Source: an uncultured Gallionellaceae bacterium (GTDB lineage: Bacteria > Pseudomonadota > Gammaproteobacteria > Burkholderiales > Gallionellaceae). Taken from it: a stretch of 38,558 bases of DNA. Below the pieces are notes generated by a model, which searched no databases, had not been told where the DNA came from, and worked only from the letters and a program-made list of their open reading frames with translations. How positions within the stretch are numbered: the first letter of the stretch is position 1; each line of letters opens with the position of its first letter. Positions 18,162 through 27,430 of this stretch are shown piece after piece. Location: the NCBI GenBank assembly GCA_903913145.1, contig CAIWKC010000240.1, positions 1 to 38,558 of the forward strand, given 5' to 3'. The position numbers and the translations under genes were made by a program.

Positions 18162-19364
18162 TCACATTTTCACCTTGCTGATGATATCGTAGATCGGTGA
18201 CAGTACCGACAGCATAACCCAGCCTAACAAAGCCCCAAGAATAATTGTCATTGTCGGTTCGATCATCACCTGAACCTTTTTGATTGAATCTTTTACATCA
18301 CGGTCATAGAAATAACTGACATTCAGCAACGCTTGATCAAGCTGTCCTGTCGCTTCACCGACTTTGAGCATACGCACCACCAATGGAGGGAATATGCCGG
18401 TTTTTTCAAAGCTTTGAGTGAGATTCTTGCCGGACTCAATTTCGTGCATAACGTCATTCAAACTTTTTGAGATTACCTGATTGTTGGCGAGATCTCGTGA
18501 ATTGGCGATGCAATCCAATATTGTGATTCCTGAACTGTACATCATGGCGAAGGTATTGGCGAAACGAGCCAAAATAATTTTGCGCAAAACGGGACCTGTG
18601 GGCCAAACATGAAGCTTAAAATTGTCGACGTGGAATTGCAGGCCGGGATTCACGGAAAGCGCACCCTTGTAAATGCCAAACAGAACAAAGGGGAGCGAGA
18701 GTAGGATGTACCAGTAATTGACAAACACAGCTGAGGTGGCCAACAGCAAGCGTGTTTGGAATGGAATTTCCTGTCCCATACCTTTAATGAATCCAACCAG
18801 TTGAGGAACGAGATAGATCATCAGGAAGAACGTGATGGCGATAACCACAGTGCCGACAAACAAAGGATAAATCATCATGTTTTTAGTCTGCGAGGCCATC
18901 TCGTCCTGCCACTTTAAGGACTCGGTCAGATGTCTGAATACGTCGGAGAGTTTTCCGCTTTCTTCTCCCGCATGGGTCAAATTGACCGTGATTTTGTCAA
19001 AAGCATTTGGATGCTGAGCCATCGCTTGGGAAAGTTTTTTACCGCTTTCGATTGATTCTACCAGGCTCGCGATAATTTCACGAAATGTGGGGTCTTCCAT
19101 ACTATCGCGCAAATCGGCCAAACATTCGAGCAGGGGAACGCCGGCACGAGTGAGCTGATCCAGGTTGAAGAAAAAAGTAATCAGATCGATACGTTTGACT
19201 TTCGAACTTCCGAAAGTCGACGCATTTTCTTCTTCTTTGGCGTTGATAAGATCGAGTCCGCCACGCTTCAATCTTAATTCGAGGTCAATCAAGTTAGCCG
19301 CGTCTTGCAGACCCTTGGTAGATTTGCCCTCGGCATCAATCGCTTTGTAGGAATACATGGCCAT
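18162..19364 (-). CDS. mshG: type IV pilus inner-membrane platform protein MshG (GspF/PilC family)
   Basis: 400 residues of the GspF/PilC/MshG family. It has two T2SSF domains with family words LTRAGVPLLECLADLRDS, LTHAGEESGKLSDVF, MYSSGITILDCI and MLKVGEATGQLDQAL, and three hydrophobic segments (about 165-190, 215-235, 370-392). It is the polytopic base that the assembly ATPase turns or deforms to add pilins. It lies 12 bases after mshE. Confidence 0.92.
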   Translation of the reverse strand: MAMYSYKAIDAEGKSTKGLQDAANLIDLELRLKRGGLDLINAKEEENASTFGSSKVKRIDLITFFFNLDQLTRAGVPLLECLADLRDSMEDPTFREIIASLVESIESGKKLSQAMAQHPNAFDKITVNLTHAGEESGKLSDVFRHLTESLKWQDEMASQTKNMMIYPLFVGTVVIAITFFLMIYLVPQLVGFIKGMGQEIPFQTRLLLATSAVFVNYWYILLSLPFVLFGIYKGALSVNPGLQFHVDNFKLHVWPTGPVLRKIILARFANTFAMMYSSGITILDCIANSRDLANNQVISKSLNDVMHEIESGKNLTQSFEKTGIFPPLVVRMLKVGEATGQLDQALLNVSYFYDRDVKDSIKKVQVMIEPTMTIILGALLGWVMLSVLSPIYDIISKVKM

Positions 19365-19376
19365 GCTGTATTCCCC

Positions 19377-21083
19377 TTACATGCGATCAGTCAAATCAAC
19401 GACACGCGAGACTTCGGCAATTGAAGTTTGACCTTGAATGACACGACGGATACCGTCTTGTGCAAGCGGACGAAAGCCTTTTTCGAGTGCGCAATGCTTT
19501 AAGTCCCGCATGCTGGCACGGCGCGAAACGAGATCGTCAATATCGCTGTCCATTTTGAAAATTTCCATGATCGCACGCCGACCTTTGTAACCTTGATGGT
19601 GGCAAAGGTCACATCCCGCAGCGCGATAAAGAGTCGTCTCGTCGCTATGCGACAAACCGAGAATTTTGCGTTCAGTATTGTCGGGACGGTAGCTGTATTT
19701 GCAATGGGGACACAAGGTTCGGATCAAACGCTGAGCAACGATGCCGATGATGTTACCTGCCAGAATATCCGGCAAAATACCAATATCAAGCAGACGAGGA
19801 ATCGCACCGATGGCTGAGTTTGTGTGGAGAGTGGAATATACCTGGTGACCTGTCATGGCAGCGCGAAAAGCCATTTCGGCGGTAGGATGATCACGAATTT
19901 CACCGACCAGAATAATGTCCGGATCTTGGCGCATCATGGATCTGATACCGCTGGCGAAATCCAGCTTTGCGGCTTCGTTCACAGAGCTTTGCCGGATCAG
20001 CGGAATGGGATATTCCACCGGGTCTTCCAAAGTCATGATGTTGACTGATTCGGTGTTGACGTGTTGCAACACGGAATACAACGTTGTCGTCTTTCCGCTA
20101 CCCGTAGGGCCGGTTACCAGCACGATGCCTTCCGGTTTGGCGATGATGTTTCTGAGTGTGTTCAGGGCAAGGTCGTCTAGCCCGATTTGGTCGATGGGTA
20201 CAATGCCTTTTTGCCGGTCCAGTATACGTAGGACAAGATTCTCGCCATGCGTGGTCGGGTGCGAGGCAACACGAAAATCAATAGGCCGACCTGATAGTCT
20301 TAATGAAATACGCCCATCTTGCGGGGCACGAGTTTCGGCAATGTTCATCCCGCTCATTACTTTCATGCGTACGACCATGGCGGGCCAAAAACTCTTATGC
20401 AAGCTGCGCACTTGGCGTAGCACGCCGTCAACGCGATAGCGAATACGCAGGAAACTGCTTTCCGGTTCAAAGTGAATATCTGACGCGCTTTGCTGAACAG
20501 CTTCAGTGAGGAGTGCATCAATAAGACGGACCACCGGCTGGCTGAATTCATTTACGCCTTGCTGGAGATTCTGGTAATCCATCTCGCCCGGCTCAATCTC
20601 GTGCAAGATGCCATCAATGGAAAGTTCAAAGCCGTAGTACTGGTCGATAGCGCGCAGAATGTCAGATTCACTGGCGAGTTGGGTAATGAGTCTGTACTCG
20701 TCCTTGAGCAGTGCGCGCACTTGGTCAAGCGCGATGATATTGTCTGGGTCTGCGATTGCCAGTGTCAGATTTTTATTGACCGAATCAACTGACAACGGCA
20801 GTAATTGGTAGCGTCGCGCAACGTCTTTGGGAATAAGCGATACTGCGGCAGGGTCGATGATGACAGTTGAAAGATCGACACTTTCTTGCCCGAGATTTTC
20901 TGAAAGTACGTCCCGGATTGTGGCTTCAGAGAGAAATCCCAAGCGCACCAACAACCGTCCCAGTGGTTGCGGGGATTTGTTTTGTTCTTGGGCTGCGATG
21001 CGCAATTGGTCTTCGCTAATAACGCCTTTGGCGATCAACAATTGACCGATAGGCTGCTGGGACTGTGCATTGAGTGCTGCCAT
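19377..21083 (-). CDS. mshE: MSHA pilus extension ATPase MshE (GspE/PilB family) with MshEN repeats
   Basis: 568 residues. The N-terminus has two tandem MshEN-like repeats (about 11-35: PIGQLLIAKGVISEDQLRIA; about 40-64: PLGRLLVRLGFLSEATIRDV), the c-di-GMP-binding module known from V. cholerae MshE. The usual leading Arg/Lys of each RLG word is replaced by Pro, so affinity may be altered. The ATPase domain has Walker A GPTGSGKT (325-332), the Asp box (IMTLEDPVEYP), Walker B (DPDIILVGEIRD), and a tetracysteine zinc site (CPHC and CDLC). A strong AAGGAAC precedes the ATG. A 38-residue ORF lies between mshN and this gene. Confidence 0.94.
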   Translation of the reverse strand: MAALNAQSQQPIGQLLIAKGVISEDQLRIAAQEQNKSPQPLGRLLVRLGFLSEATIRDVLSENLGQESVDLSTVIIDPAAVSLIPKDVARRYQLLPLSVDSVNKNLTLAIADPDNIIALDQVRALLKDEYRLITQLASESDILRAIDQYYGFELSIDGILHEIEPGEMDYQNLQQGVNEFSQPVVRLIDALLTEAVQQSASDIHFEPESSFLRIRYRVDGVLRQVRSLHKSFWPAMVVRMKVMSGMNIAETRAPQDGRISLRLSGRPIDFRVASHPTTHGENLVLRILDRQKGIVPIDQIGLDDLALNTLRNIIAKPEGIVLVTGPTGSGKTTTLYSVLQHVNTESVNIMTLEDPVEYPIPLIRQSSVNEAAKLDFASGIRSMMRQDPDIILVGEIRDHPTAEMAFRAAMTGHQVYSTLHTNSAIGAIPRLLDIGILPDILAGNIIGIVAQRLIRTLCPHCKYSYRPDNTERKILGLSHSDETTLYRAAGCDLCHHQGYKGRRAIMEIFKMDSDIDDLVSRRASMRDLKHCALEKGFRPLAQDGIRRVIQGQTSIAEVSRVVDLTDRM

Positions 21084-21096
21084 CTTGTTCCTTAAG

Positions 21097-21213
21097 TTAC
21101 TCGCCAGATAGTGCCGTCAAGTACTCGGGGAGGCCAGAGAAATCACACTTGCTCAACTTAGACGCAAGTGAATATCCTTCTGGATTAATTTTCCGAGTGT
21201 ACTCAATATGCAT
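21097..21213 (-). CDS. 38-residue small ORF between mshN and mshE
   Basis: An ATG at 21211-21213, six bases after the mshN stop, opens a frame reading MHIEYTRKINPEGYSLASKL and then SKCDFSGLPEYLTALSGE to a TAA at 21097-21099, 13 bases before mshE. The position, in an otherwise gap-free operon and filling the gap almost exactly, argues for a real gene. The sequence is soluble-looking with one Cys and no membrane helix. No clear Shine-Dalgarno is seen, but translation could be coupled to mshN. I do not recognise the family. It was too short for the usual length cut-off. Confidence 0.5.
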   Translation of the reverse strand: MHIEYTRKINPEGYSLASKLSKCDFSGLPEYLTALSGE

Positions 21214-21218
21214 TATAT

Positions 21219-22424
21219 TCAGTGACTGCCGATTTGGTTTAAACGCTGTTGGGCTTGGTCACGGTTGAAACCGGAATTGCCGGAGGTGCCAAATTGCAAA
21301 GCTTGCCGATAATACTGCGCTGCAGCAGTGCGTTGTCCGATATGGTCCAGGCTGATAGCCAAATTGAACGCAAACAGTGCATTAGTCGGTTCAATCGACA
21401 GAGCATTAAAATAGGCCTGCTGTGCCTCTGCCCATCTTGATTGATCGGCATATTGATTTGCCAGTGCGAAATTCAGGGCCGCAGAATCGGGTTGCTGAGA
21501 GAGAAGTTGTTTTAAGTGACTTTCTTTTCCGGTTGGATCACCAGGTCCGAATGAAGTAAGCGCGGCCTGAGCAATCGGATCGCGCGGATCAAGTGACAAA
21601 ACGCGGCGGTAATACTGAATGGCAGCATCATCCTGTCCTTGCTGCTGGGCAATTGCAGCCAGACCCAATAGGGCATCGCGATTTTTAGAATCTTTGGAGA
21701 TCGCATCATGATAAAGCTTTCCGGAAGTTTCGTAGTCGCCTTTCTGATATGACTGATAAGCACTAGTCAAAATCAAGTCGATTGAGTCAGGCTCTTGCCT
21801 GTGCTGGATTTCCAGTGATGAAATATTTTGTTTGTAAGGTTTTGCAATTTGAGGTGCATTTTTCCGGGCAACGTAATTATTGGCTTGATTGTTAACTTGA
21901 GGCGCATGCTTGATTGAAGGTTTTTCAGTTGCTGTGACAGGAGTCGAAGTTTCAGGAACAGGCGTTAACGGAACCAAGGGTGATGGAGTTACTGTTGCCA
22001 CTGCGACTGGTCGGGGTGTGGTAACTGGCGCCGCAATGTGCTGCTGCGGTGGCGCACTATAGTAGAAGCGTTGATTAGGTGGCGTGATTTGAATGTAAAC
22101 ATAGGAGCCATACACTACCGCAAAAATACCCCCGCCAATGGCAGCGATGGGAACCGGCCCCAATCGGCGACGTTTTTTTTGGGGTGTCTTTTTGGCTGCA
22201 AATAAGTTTTCACCGGCTGCACGCGAGGAGCTTGTTTTACTTGGGCTGGCCGGAGATGAGACGTTTGTTTGATTGTTACCAGAAGTTGGAAGTGCCTCAG
22301 ATTGCGCGCCCGTAACTGGCCGCACTGGTGATGGTTGAATCTCTTCCAATTTTAGATCATCAATGCTCACGTGTTTATCCTTATTTCCATCCGACTTTTT
22401 CAAAGCGTCGAGTAACAGGCTCAT
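21219..22424 (-). CDS. mshN: MSHA biogenesis TPR protein MshN
   Basis: 401 residues. The N-terminal MSLLLDALKKSDGNKDKH is typical of MshN/GspB-like proteins. A basic stretch (KKRRR) precedes one TM helix at about 91-112. A Pro/Thr/Val-rich linker follows (about 115-190). The periplasmic C-terminal part has at least four TPR units (about 220-395: YQKGDYETSGKLYHDAISKD, DAAIQYYRRVLSLDPRDP, WAEAQQAYFNALSIEPTN, AAAQYYRQAL). It probably bridges membrane and secretin during assembly. The start overlaps the mshL stop by ATGA. Confidence 0.85.
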   Translation of the reverse strand: MSLLLDALKKSDGNKDKHVSIDDLKLEEIQPSPVRPVTGAQSEALPTSGNNQTNVSSPASPSKTSSSRAAGENLFAAKKTPQKKRRRLGPVPIAAIGGGIFAVVYGSYVYIQITPPNQRFYYSAPPQQHIAAPVTTPRPVAVATVTPSPLVPLTPVPETSTPVTATEKPSIKHAPQVNNQANNYVARKNAPQIAKPYKQNISSLEIQHRQEPDSIDLILTSAYQSYQKGDYETSGKLYHDAISKDSKNRDALLGLAAIAQQQGQDDAAIQYYRRVLSLDPRDPIAQAALTSFGPGDPTGKESHLKQLLSQQPDSAALNFALANQYADQSRWAEAQQAYFNALSIEPTNALFAFNLAISLDHIGQRTAAAQYYRQALQFGTSGNSGFNRDQAQQRLNQIGSH

Positions 22425-24289
22425 AATTTTTGCTTTTCCTGAGGCTCGATCTTGCGCGATTTATCTTCAAGAAAGTCGGAATTGGGCAAGTTGCTGCGGA
22501 ATTCGCTAAAGTCACCATCAATGCTGGCCTCCTTAATAACAATAGGACGTATGAAGATTACAAGTTCCGATTTTATATTGGTATCGTTGCGATTTTTAAA
22601 TAGGTTGCCTAAAAAGGGTATACGTCCCAAAAAAGGAATTTCATCAGAAAAATTGTCTATTTCATCTTGCATCAATCCGCCCATTACTGCGATCTGGTTA
22701 TTTTCGATCCGCAGAACAGATTCCATTTCTCTTGTTTGCGTTTGTGGAATCTTGCTGACTACCGGTTGTGTTGTACAGTTAGGTACTCCAGCACAAGGAT
22801 TGGACAAGCTTGGATTGGGATCATTGACGTAACCAAACAAACGGGTAATAGACGGACGCATGTTCAGCAATACGCTATCGTTGTCGTTTATTTGCGGCGT
22901 GACACTCATGGTAAACCCGATGGGGACGCTATTTGGAGTTGTCGTGTAGGTGGTTTGCGATGATGTTTGATTTGTCGTGGTGTTTGCTTGAATAGTGAAA
23001 TAGACATAGTTGTCCACAACTCGCAACATTGCAGTTTGATTGTTCATTACACTTAATTTCGGACTGGACAAAACCTTTACGGTTCCAAAGGAGTCCATAA
23101 GTTGCACTGCTGCGGATAGCGCTCCGATTCCGGAGTTGGGGCTTTTGTAATCCAAAGTGAATATGTTCCCGGCAGTTCCAGCCAATGCGGGTAACTGTGT
23201 ACCAGTTCCCAGTTGGCTGGCTTGAAAGCCATTGCTCCCTGATCTTAAACTCTGCCAATTGATGCCATGTTGATATTGTTTACTTAGACGTACTTCGACA
23301 ATGGTCGCTTCGATTAGCACTTGTCGATGTGAATTGGTCATGACATTGGAAATGAATTCCTGAATTTTTTCATGCTGTTTTGATGTTGCGCGAACTGTAA
23401 TGATGCCATTTTCAGGATTGGAAATAACGGATGCAGCTTCACGGAAAGTGTTGCGAGACGTGACAGTTGTCCCTTCGTCTTCTATTGAGGCGGCATTGGG
23501 GCTGTTTTCTATACCGCCTTTTGCGGCAGCTTGCTTTTTACTGTTGCTGGAGGATTGCTGTACGCCAGTTCCGGTGGTGCTCGAACTGGAACTTCGCTGT
23601 ACTGAAGTTTCACTTGAGCCATCCGGCAAAATTTTGTCGGTTTCACGCAAAATATCTTTTATATTTGATTCCAGTCTTTCCCAGAAGTGGTTTTTCGATG
23701 AGCTCACAATCGATAATTTCGAGTTATTGCCCCCAGCGCCACCTCCTGCATTTCCAGCGGCGCCACCACCCCCGACTTGAGTCGAATTAGAGATGCCGCC
23801 ATCCGAGTCCCGTGTCATATTGACGTAATCTATCTTGTAAGTTTTAAGATAGGGTGAATCAGGCATGACGATCAGATTGCCATTATCGAACTCATAGCGC
23901 ATTTCCACCTGCTTGGATATCCGATTGAGAATTTGAGGTAACGTTTGGTTGATCGCGTTGATTGTGACATTTCCTTGTACGCCAGGGGTAATGTCGAGAT
24001 TTATTTTGGCGTCACGAGCCAAAGCAAAAAGTATTTCCTGCGCCGGCACATTGGTTACGACAACGCTGTAAGTTTCAACTCTATTGCTGGGTTTTGGCGG
24101 TTCGAGCGGAATAGTACGTTTGTTAGCCTGGGGTATATCGCCATTGCCTTGAGATGTTTCGACATCTTTAGCTTGAATGTGTCTATCTGATGGCTGAAAA
24201 GTTTGCGAGCCGGAAGGCTTTGTTCCGCTACAGGCGGATATAATTGTAAGACTCGAAAGTAGCAGTATGAGACGTAACTTCATTTTCAC
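22421..24289 (-). CDS. mshL: MSHA secretin MshL (GspD/PilQ family), lipoprotein
   Basis: 622 residues. A lipoprotein signal peptide with lipobox around C20 (TIISAC-SG) is followed by an STN/N0-like domain (about 73-145: VVVTNVPAQEILFALARDAK). A Gly/Ser/Asn-rich low-complexity insert lies at about 170-260, then an N1-like domain (ITVRATSKQHEKIQEFI) and the C-terminal secretin barrel (RQVLIEATIVEVRLS, VKVLSSPKLSVMNNQTAMLRV, VMGGLMQDE, PFLGRIPFLGNLF). It forms the outer-membrane gated channel for the pilus. A strong AAAGGGGTG Shine-Dalgarno precedes it. The 123-base gap before it is the largest in the operon and holds a dyad. Confidence 0.92.
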   Translation of the reverse strand: MKMKLRLILLLSSLTIISACSGTKPSGSQTFQPSDRHIQAKDVETSQGNGDIPQANKRTIPLEPPKPSNRVETYSVVVTNVPAQEILFALARDAKINLDITPGVQGNVTINAINQTLPQILNRISKQVEMRYEFDNGNLIVMPDSPYLKTYKIDYVNMTRDSDGGISNSTQVGGGGAAGNAGGGAGGNNSKLSIVSSSKNHFWERLESNIKDILRETDKILPDGSSETSVQRSSSSSTTGTGVQQSSSNSKKQAAAKGGIENSPNAASIEDEGTTVTSRNTFREAASVISNPENGIITVRATSKQHEKIQEFISNVMTNSHRQVLIEATIVEVRLSKQYQHGINWQSLRSGSNGFQASQLGTGTQLPALAGTAGNIFTLDYKSPNSGIGALSAAVQLMDSFGTVKVLSSPKLSVMNNQTAMLRVVDNYVYFTIQANTTTNQTSSQTTYTTTPNSVPIGFTMSVTPQINDNDSVLLNMRPSITRLFGYVNDPNPSLSNPCAGVPNCTTQPVVSKIPQTQTREMESVLRIENNQIAVMGGLMQDEIDNFSDEIPFLGRIPFLGNLFKNRNDTNIKSELVIFIRPIVIKEASIDGDFSEFRSNLPNSDFLEDKSRKIEPQEKQKL

Positions 24290-24329
24290 CCCTTTGAACG
24301 AGTGCGCAACCTAACATCTTTAACCTACT

Positions 24330-24355
24330 TAGGCAATATGTCATTTGGCCTAGAT
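24330..24355. promoter_or_regulatory. dyad upstream of mshL sharing sequence with the 5711 palindrome
   Basis: TAGGC (24330-24334) and GCCTA (24348-24352) form a short dyad. The stretch CATTTGGCCTAGAT (24342-24355) matches CATTTGGCCTATAT of the palindrome upstream of the PAS chemoreceptor at 13 of 14 positions. It lies in the 123-base gap between mshM and mshL, so an internal promoter or operator is plausible. Confidence 0.35.
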
Positions 24356-24412
24356 ATTAGCACTTTCAATCGGTTAAGACAGTTATTTCAAGTTGATCCA
24401 CCATTGTTAAAC

Positions 24413-25966
24413 TTAATAACTATCCAGCGAATTCAATGTTGGAGCAAAAGCATCTTTATAACGCTGCGGTAGGTTTTGCAATCCTGTATGCGCTTCCTCG
24501 CTGTTGGCGTAAACTCCATAGAGCACTCGGAAACCATTTTTACCTTTGATTTTAATAGGAATTATATATATGTCCGATAGTTTTCCGATACTTTTTGCAC
24601 GACTTAAAAATCGTTCAATTCGAATGGGTCTGGGATCTTCGGTGTAATACAGCTGGATGCTGACTCCGCTTTTGTCTGTATGAGAGAGCATTTCCTTGGT
24701 AGCTGCCAATCTTTCTTGCAATAGGGGGTTAGAGGAAGACGATTCTTTTTCTTCGGCATTATTTTTCGCAGGAATATTAGTATGTTTTTGAATTGGTTTG
24801 GTTTCAGTCGACGCAGAACTGGGTTGCAAATTTGGCGAAGATGAAGTCCCACCGGTATTTGGTGCAGAAACCGAATGGGTTTGCAAAGCCACTGCCAACT
24901 GCAGAGTTGGCACATTTTGGGAAAATTGAGTTGGGGCTGAAGCTGGCATTGATGTTGAGACTATTGGGCTAGAAGCAACAACTGAACTTGATGGAATAAC
25001 GTTCAAGGGTTTAACCGCGGCAATAACAGGCATTTTGTCTGAAGACTGATTAGACGAATCTGGTTTGCCAAGCATAAAAACTGTGATGGAGAGCGCAAAA
25101 ACGAATAGCGCGACACCAGCGATGATGGATATTTGCTTGCGGCTCAACCAAGATTTTACCGGAGTAAGTTCACTGTCCCGGATCGCCGCTTGTACATGAC
25201 GAACCTCAATATTGTGGGTGTTTTCAACGAAGGCGGCGAGTAAAGATTTGTCAGCCAAAATATTGACGCGGCGCATGAGACCGTTGGATGCTTTGCCAAC
25301 AAGATTGATCGCGGCAGGTGAAAAAATATCCGGCCCATGATAGCCCGCAGCGCGCATGCGAAACATGAGATATTCCTCAATGAGCTTCTTGGAAAGCGGT
25401 TGCATGTTGAAGTGATGCACAATACGATCTTTGAGCTGCCGCATATTGTTTTGTTCAAGCTTTACATCGAGTTCGGGTTGCCCGAACAAGACGATTTGAA
25501 TTAACTTGTGTTTGCCGATTTGCAGATTGTAGAGCAGGCGCAATTCTTCCAGTGTATCCAGCGGCATAGCGTGCGCCTCGTCTACCAGGACTACACAGCG
25601 TTCCCCTATGTTGTATTTGGCAACCAGATGGTTGTTCAGATTTTGCAGCAATATGCTGACGCGTTGACCTTCCAGATCCAGTTCCAATCCGTCAGCGATG
25701 GCATAGAGCAATTCGTCGCGTGTCAAGCTGGGGTTGGCAAGGTAGATGGCTTTGATATTGGTGGGTAACCGATCCAGCAACATACGGCATAGCATGGTTT
25801 TTCCGCTGCCGACTTCACCGCTGATCTTGATAATTCCTTCACTTTCAGTAATCGCATAAATCAGCGCATTGAGTATTTCTCCGCGATTGGCTCCGGAGAA
25901 GAAAAATTCTGTGATTGGCGTGATTTTAAAAGGAGGCTCGTTCAAGCCAAAATGTTCGAGATACAT
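24413..25966 (-). CDS. mshM: ExeA/MshM-type AAA+ ATPase with C-terminal SPOR-like region
   Basis: 517 residues. The N-terminal AAA+ ATPase (1-270) begins MYLEHFGLNEPPF and has Walker A GEVGSGKT (50-57), Walker B VVLVDEAHAMP and the GspA/ExeA helical lid. A TM helix lies at about 279-299. The periplasmic part is a Ser/Pro/Thr-rich linker (about 310-420) ending in a domain (VSIQLYYTEDP to NSEEAHTGLQNLP) that resembles a SPOR repeat, which binds denuded peptidoglycan glycan. ExeA-type proteins help the secretin pass the cell wall. The ATG directly follows the stop of the response regulator gene. Confidence 0.9.
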   Translation of the reverse strand: MYLEHFGLNEPPFKITPITEFFFSGANRGEILNALIYAITESEGIIKISGEVGSGKTMLCRMLLDRLPTNIKAIYLANPSLTRDELLYAIADGLELDLEGQRVSILLQNLNNHLVAKYNIGERCVVLVDEAHAMPLDTLEELRLLYNLQIGKHKLIQIVLFGQPELDVKLEQNNMRQLKDRIVHHFNMQPLSKKLIEEYLMFRMRAAGYHGPDIFSPAAINLVGKASNGLMRRVNILADKSLLAAFVENTHNIEVRHVQAAIRDSELTPVKSWLSRKQISIIAGVALFVFALSITVFMLGKPDSSNQSSDKMPVIAAVKPLNVIPSSSVVASSPIVSTSMPASAPTQFSQNVPTLQLAVALQTHSVSAPNTGGTSSSPNLQPSSASTETKPIQKHTNIPAKNNAEEKESSSSNPLLQERLAATKEMLSHTDKSGVSIQLYYTEDPRPIRIERFLSRAKSIGKLSDIYIIPIKIKGKNGFRVLYGVYANSEEAHTGLQNLPQRYKDAFAPTLNSLDSY

Positions 25967-27400
25967 CTAAAAATCCCCTTTGCTGTGTTTTTTTAACGCA
26001 TTATGTTTTTGCAATGCTTCAATACGACTATACAAGGTTGTGCGGGCGATACCGAGAAATTTTGCCGCTTCACTCACATTGCCTCGGGCCAAATCCATGG
26101 CCATATCAACATGGAGGCTAGTATAGTCCATCAACTGCTGGTCCAGATTGAAGGTCCCTTGCTGCATGGCAAATTTAGCCTCGTTCAGATGCTCCGATAT
26201 CATGTCGCCTGACGGGGCACCGGTCAAATCAAGCTCGGCTTCCAATTCCGGCACATCAATTATTTGCCCCGGATATTTTGTTGTGAGTCGAATAACAATG
26301 TTACGTAGCTCTCTGGTATTGCCCGGAAATGAATAATTTTCCCACAATTTTTCCGCTTGTTCATTCAGGCGGAACGGGGTGTTTTGAGATTGAGCGGCAT
26401 AAAATTCGCGAAAATTTTCGAGCAACAAAAATTTATCGGAACTTAATGAACGCAGAGGGGGAACTTGAATGGTGAATATGCTTAAGCGGTGATATAAATC
26501 GACACGAAAATTGCCTTCACGAACGGCAGCTTTCAAATCATGGTTAGTTGCTGCAATGATGCGTGCCTTACTTTTTCGTGCGACAGTTTCACCGACGCGA
26601 TGAAATTCCCCATTTTCCAACACGCGCAACAATTTGGCCTGAAGTTCAAGTGGAATTTCGCCAATTTCGTCAAGAAATAATGTTCCCGCCCCGGCTTCTT
26701 CGAAGAAACCCACTTGAGAAGTTGTTGCGCCGGTAAAGGCACCTTTGATATGACCGAAAAATGCCGACTCAAGCAGATTGGAAGTAATAGCTGCGCAGTT
26801 ACAGACAATGAATGGTGCCGAACTATTGGAACTGAATTTTTGCAGGGTGGCTGCAACCAGTTCTTTTCCGCTACCCGACTCGCCTTGTATGAGCACAGGA
26901 TAGGGTGTTGCAGCATACAATTCAATTTGTTGACGCATCGCTTGCATGGGGGGGCTCGTTCCGATAATCACGGGACTGGCACTACCCTTTAAGGAGTCGG
27001 GAATTTTATCTTCAATCTGAATTCTGAGTGCGCTATGCAGTTGTGACTTGATCGTTTCAGGCGAGCAGGGTTTTGAAACGAATTCGATGGCCCCCAGGGC
27101 GCGTGCGTGTCTTGCGTTTGCCTGTTCATCCTGTCCGGATAAGGCAATAACCTTGAGTTTGGGCAAGTGCGCAAGCAACTCGGCAATTAGTCTAAAGCCT
27201 TCCTCCGGGCGATGCGGCGTAGGTGGCAAACCCAAATCGACAAGTGCCAGTTGAAGCGGTACGTCCATGTCACGCAACAGGCGGATGGCATGGGCACGAT
27301 CTTCCGCCAAATGAATATTAAATTCATCAGCAAGTGCATGGCGCAAACTGTCGCGAATGAGCGGATCGTCATCCACGATAAGTAGGGAAGGAAGGGTCAC
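25967..27400 (-). CDS. orphan sigma-54-dependent response regulator (NtrC family)
   Basis: About 477 residues from the GTG at 27400. A receiver domain (LLIVDDDPLIRDSL; phospho-acceptor D55 in LALVDLGLPP; Lys in SKPCS) is followed by an AAA+ domain with Walker A GESGSGKE and the sigma-54 contact loop GAFTGA. The C-terminal Fis-type helix-turn-helix is NVSEAAKFLGIARTTLYSRI. It resembles the PEP-CTERM-box/PrsR group of regulators. I prefer GTG 27400 over TTG 27460 because the receiver domain begins there and the extra codons lie in a perfect inverted repeat. No histidine kinase is adjacent. As first gene of the pilus operon it probably controls pilus or surface genes from sigma-54 promoters; I could not find a convincing -24/-12 box nearby. 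Confidence 0.9.
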   Translation of the reverse strand: MTLPSLLIVDDDPLIRDSLRHALADEFNIHLAEDRAHAIRLLRDMDVPLQLALVDLGLPPTPHRPEEGFRLIAELLAHLPKLKVIALSGQDEQANARHARALGAIEFVSKPCSPETIKSQLHSALRIQIEDKIPDSLKGSASPVIIGTSPPMQAMRQQIELYAATPYPVLIQGESGSGKELVAATLQKFSSNSSAPFIVCNCAAITSNLLESAFFGHIKGAFTGATTSQVGFFEEAGAGTLFLDEIGEIPLELQAKLLRVLENGEFHRVGETVARKSKARIIAATNHDLKAAVREGNFRVDLYHRLSIFTIQVPPLRSLSSDKFLLLENFREFYAAQSQNTPFRLNEQAEKLWENYSFPGNTRELRNIVIRLTTKYPGQIIDVPELEAELDLTGAPSGDMISEHLNEAKFAMQQGTFNLDQQLMDYTSLHVDMAMDLARGNVSEAAKFLGIARTTLYSRIEALQKHNALKKHSKGDF

Positions 27401-27430
27401 GCGGCTGTCCAAATGTGTCAATATTTGCCA

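Noticed and set aside
19915-20439. A 174-residue plus-strand frame inside mshE
   Set aside because: Shadow of the conserved ATPase; rich in Arg, Ser and Cys as expected for antisense frames.
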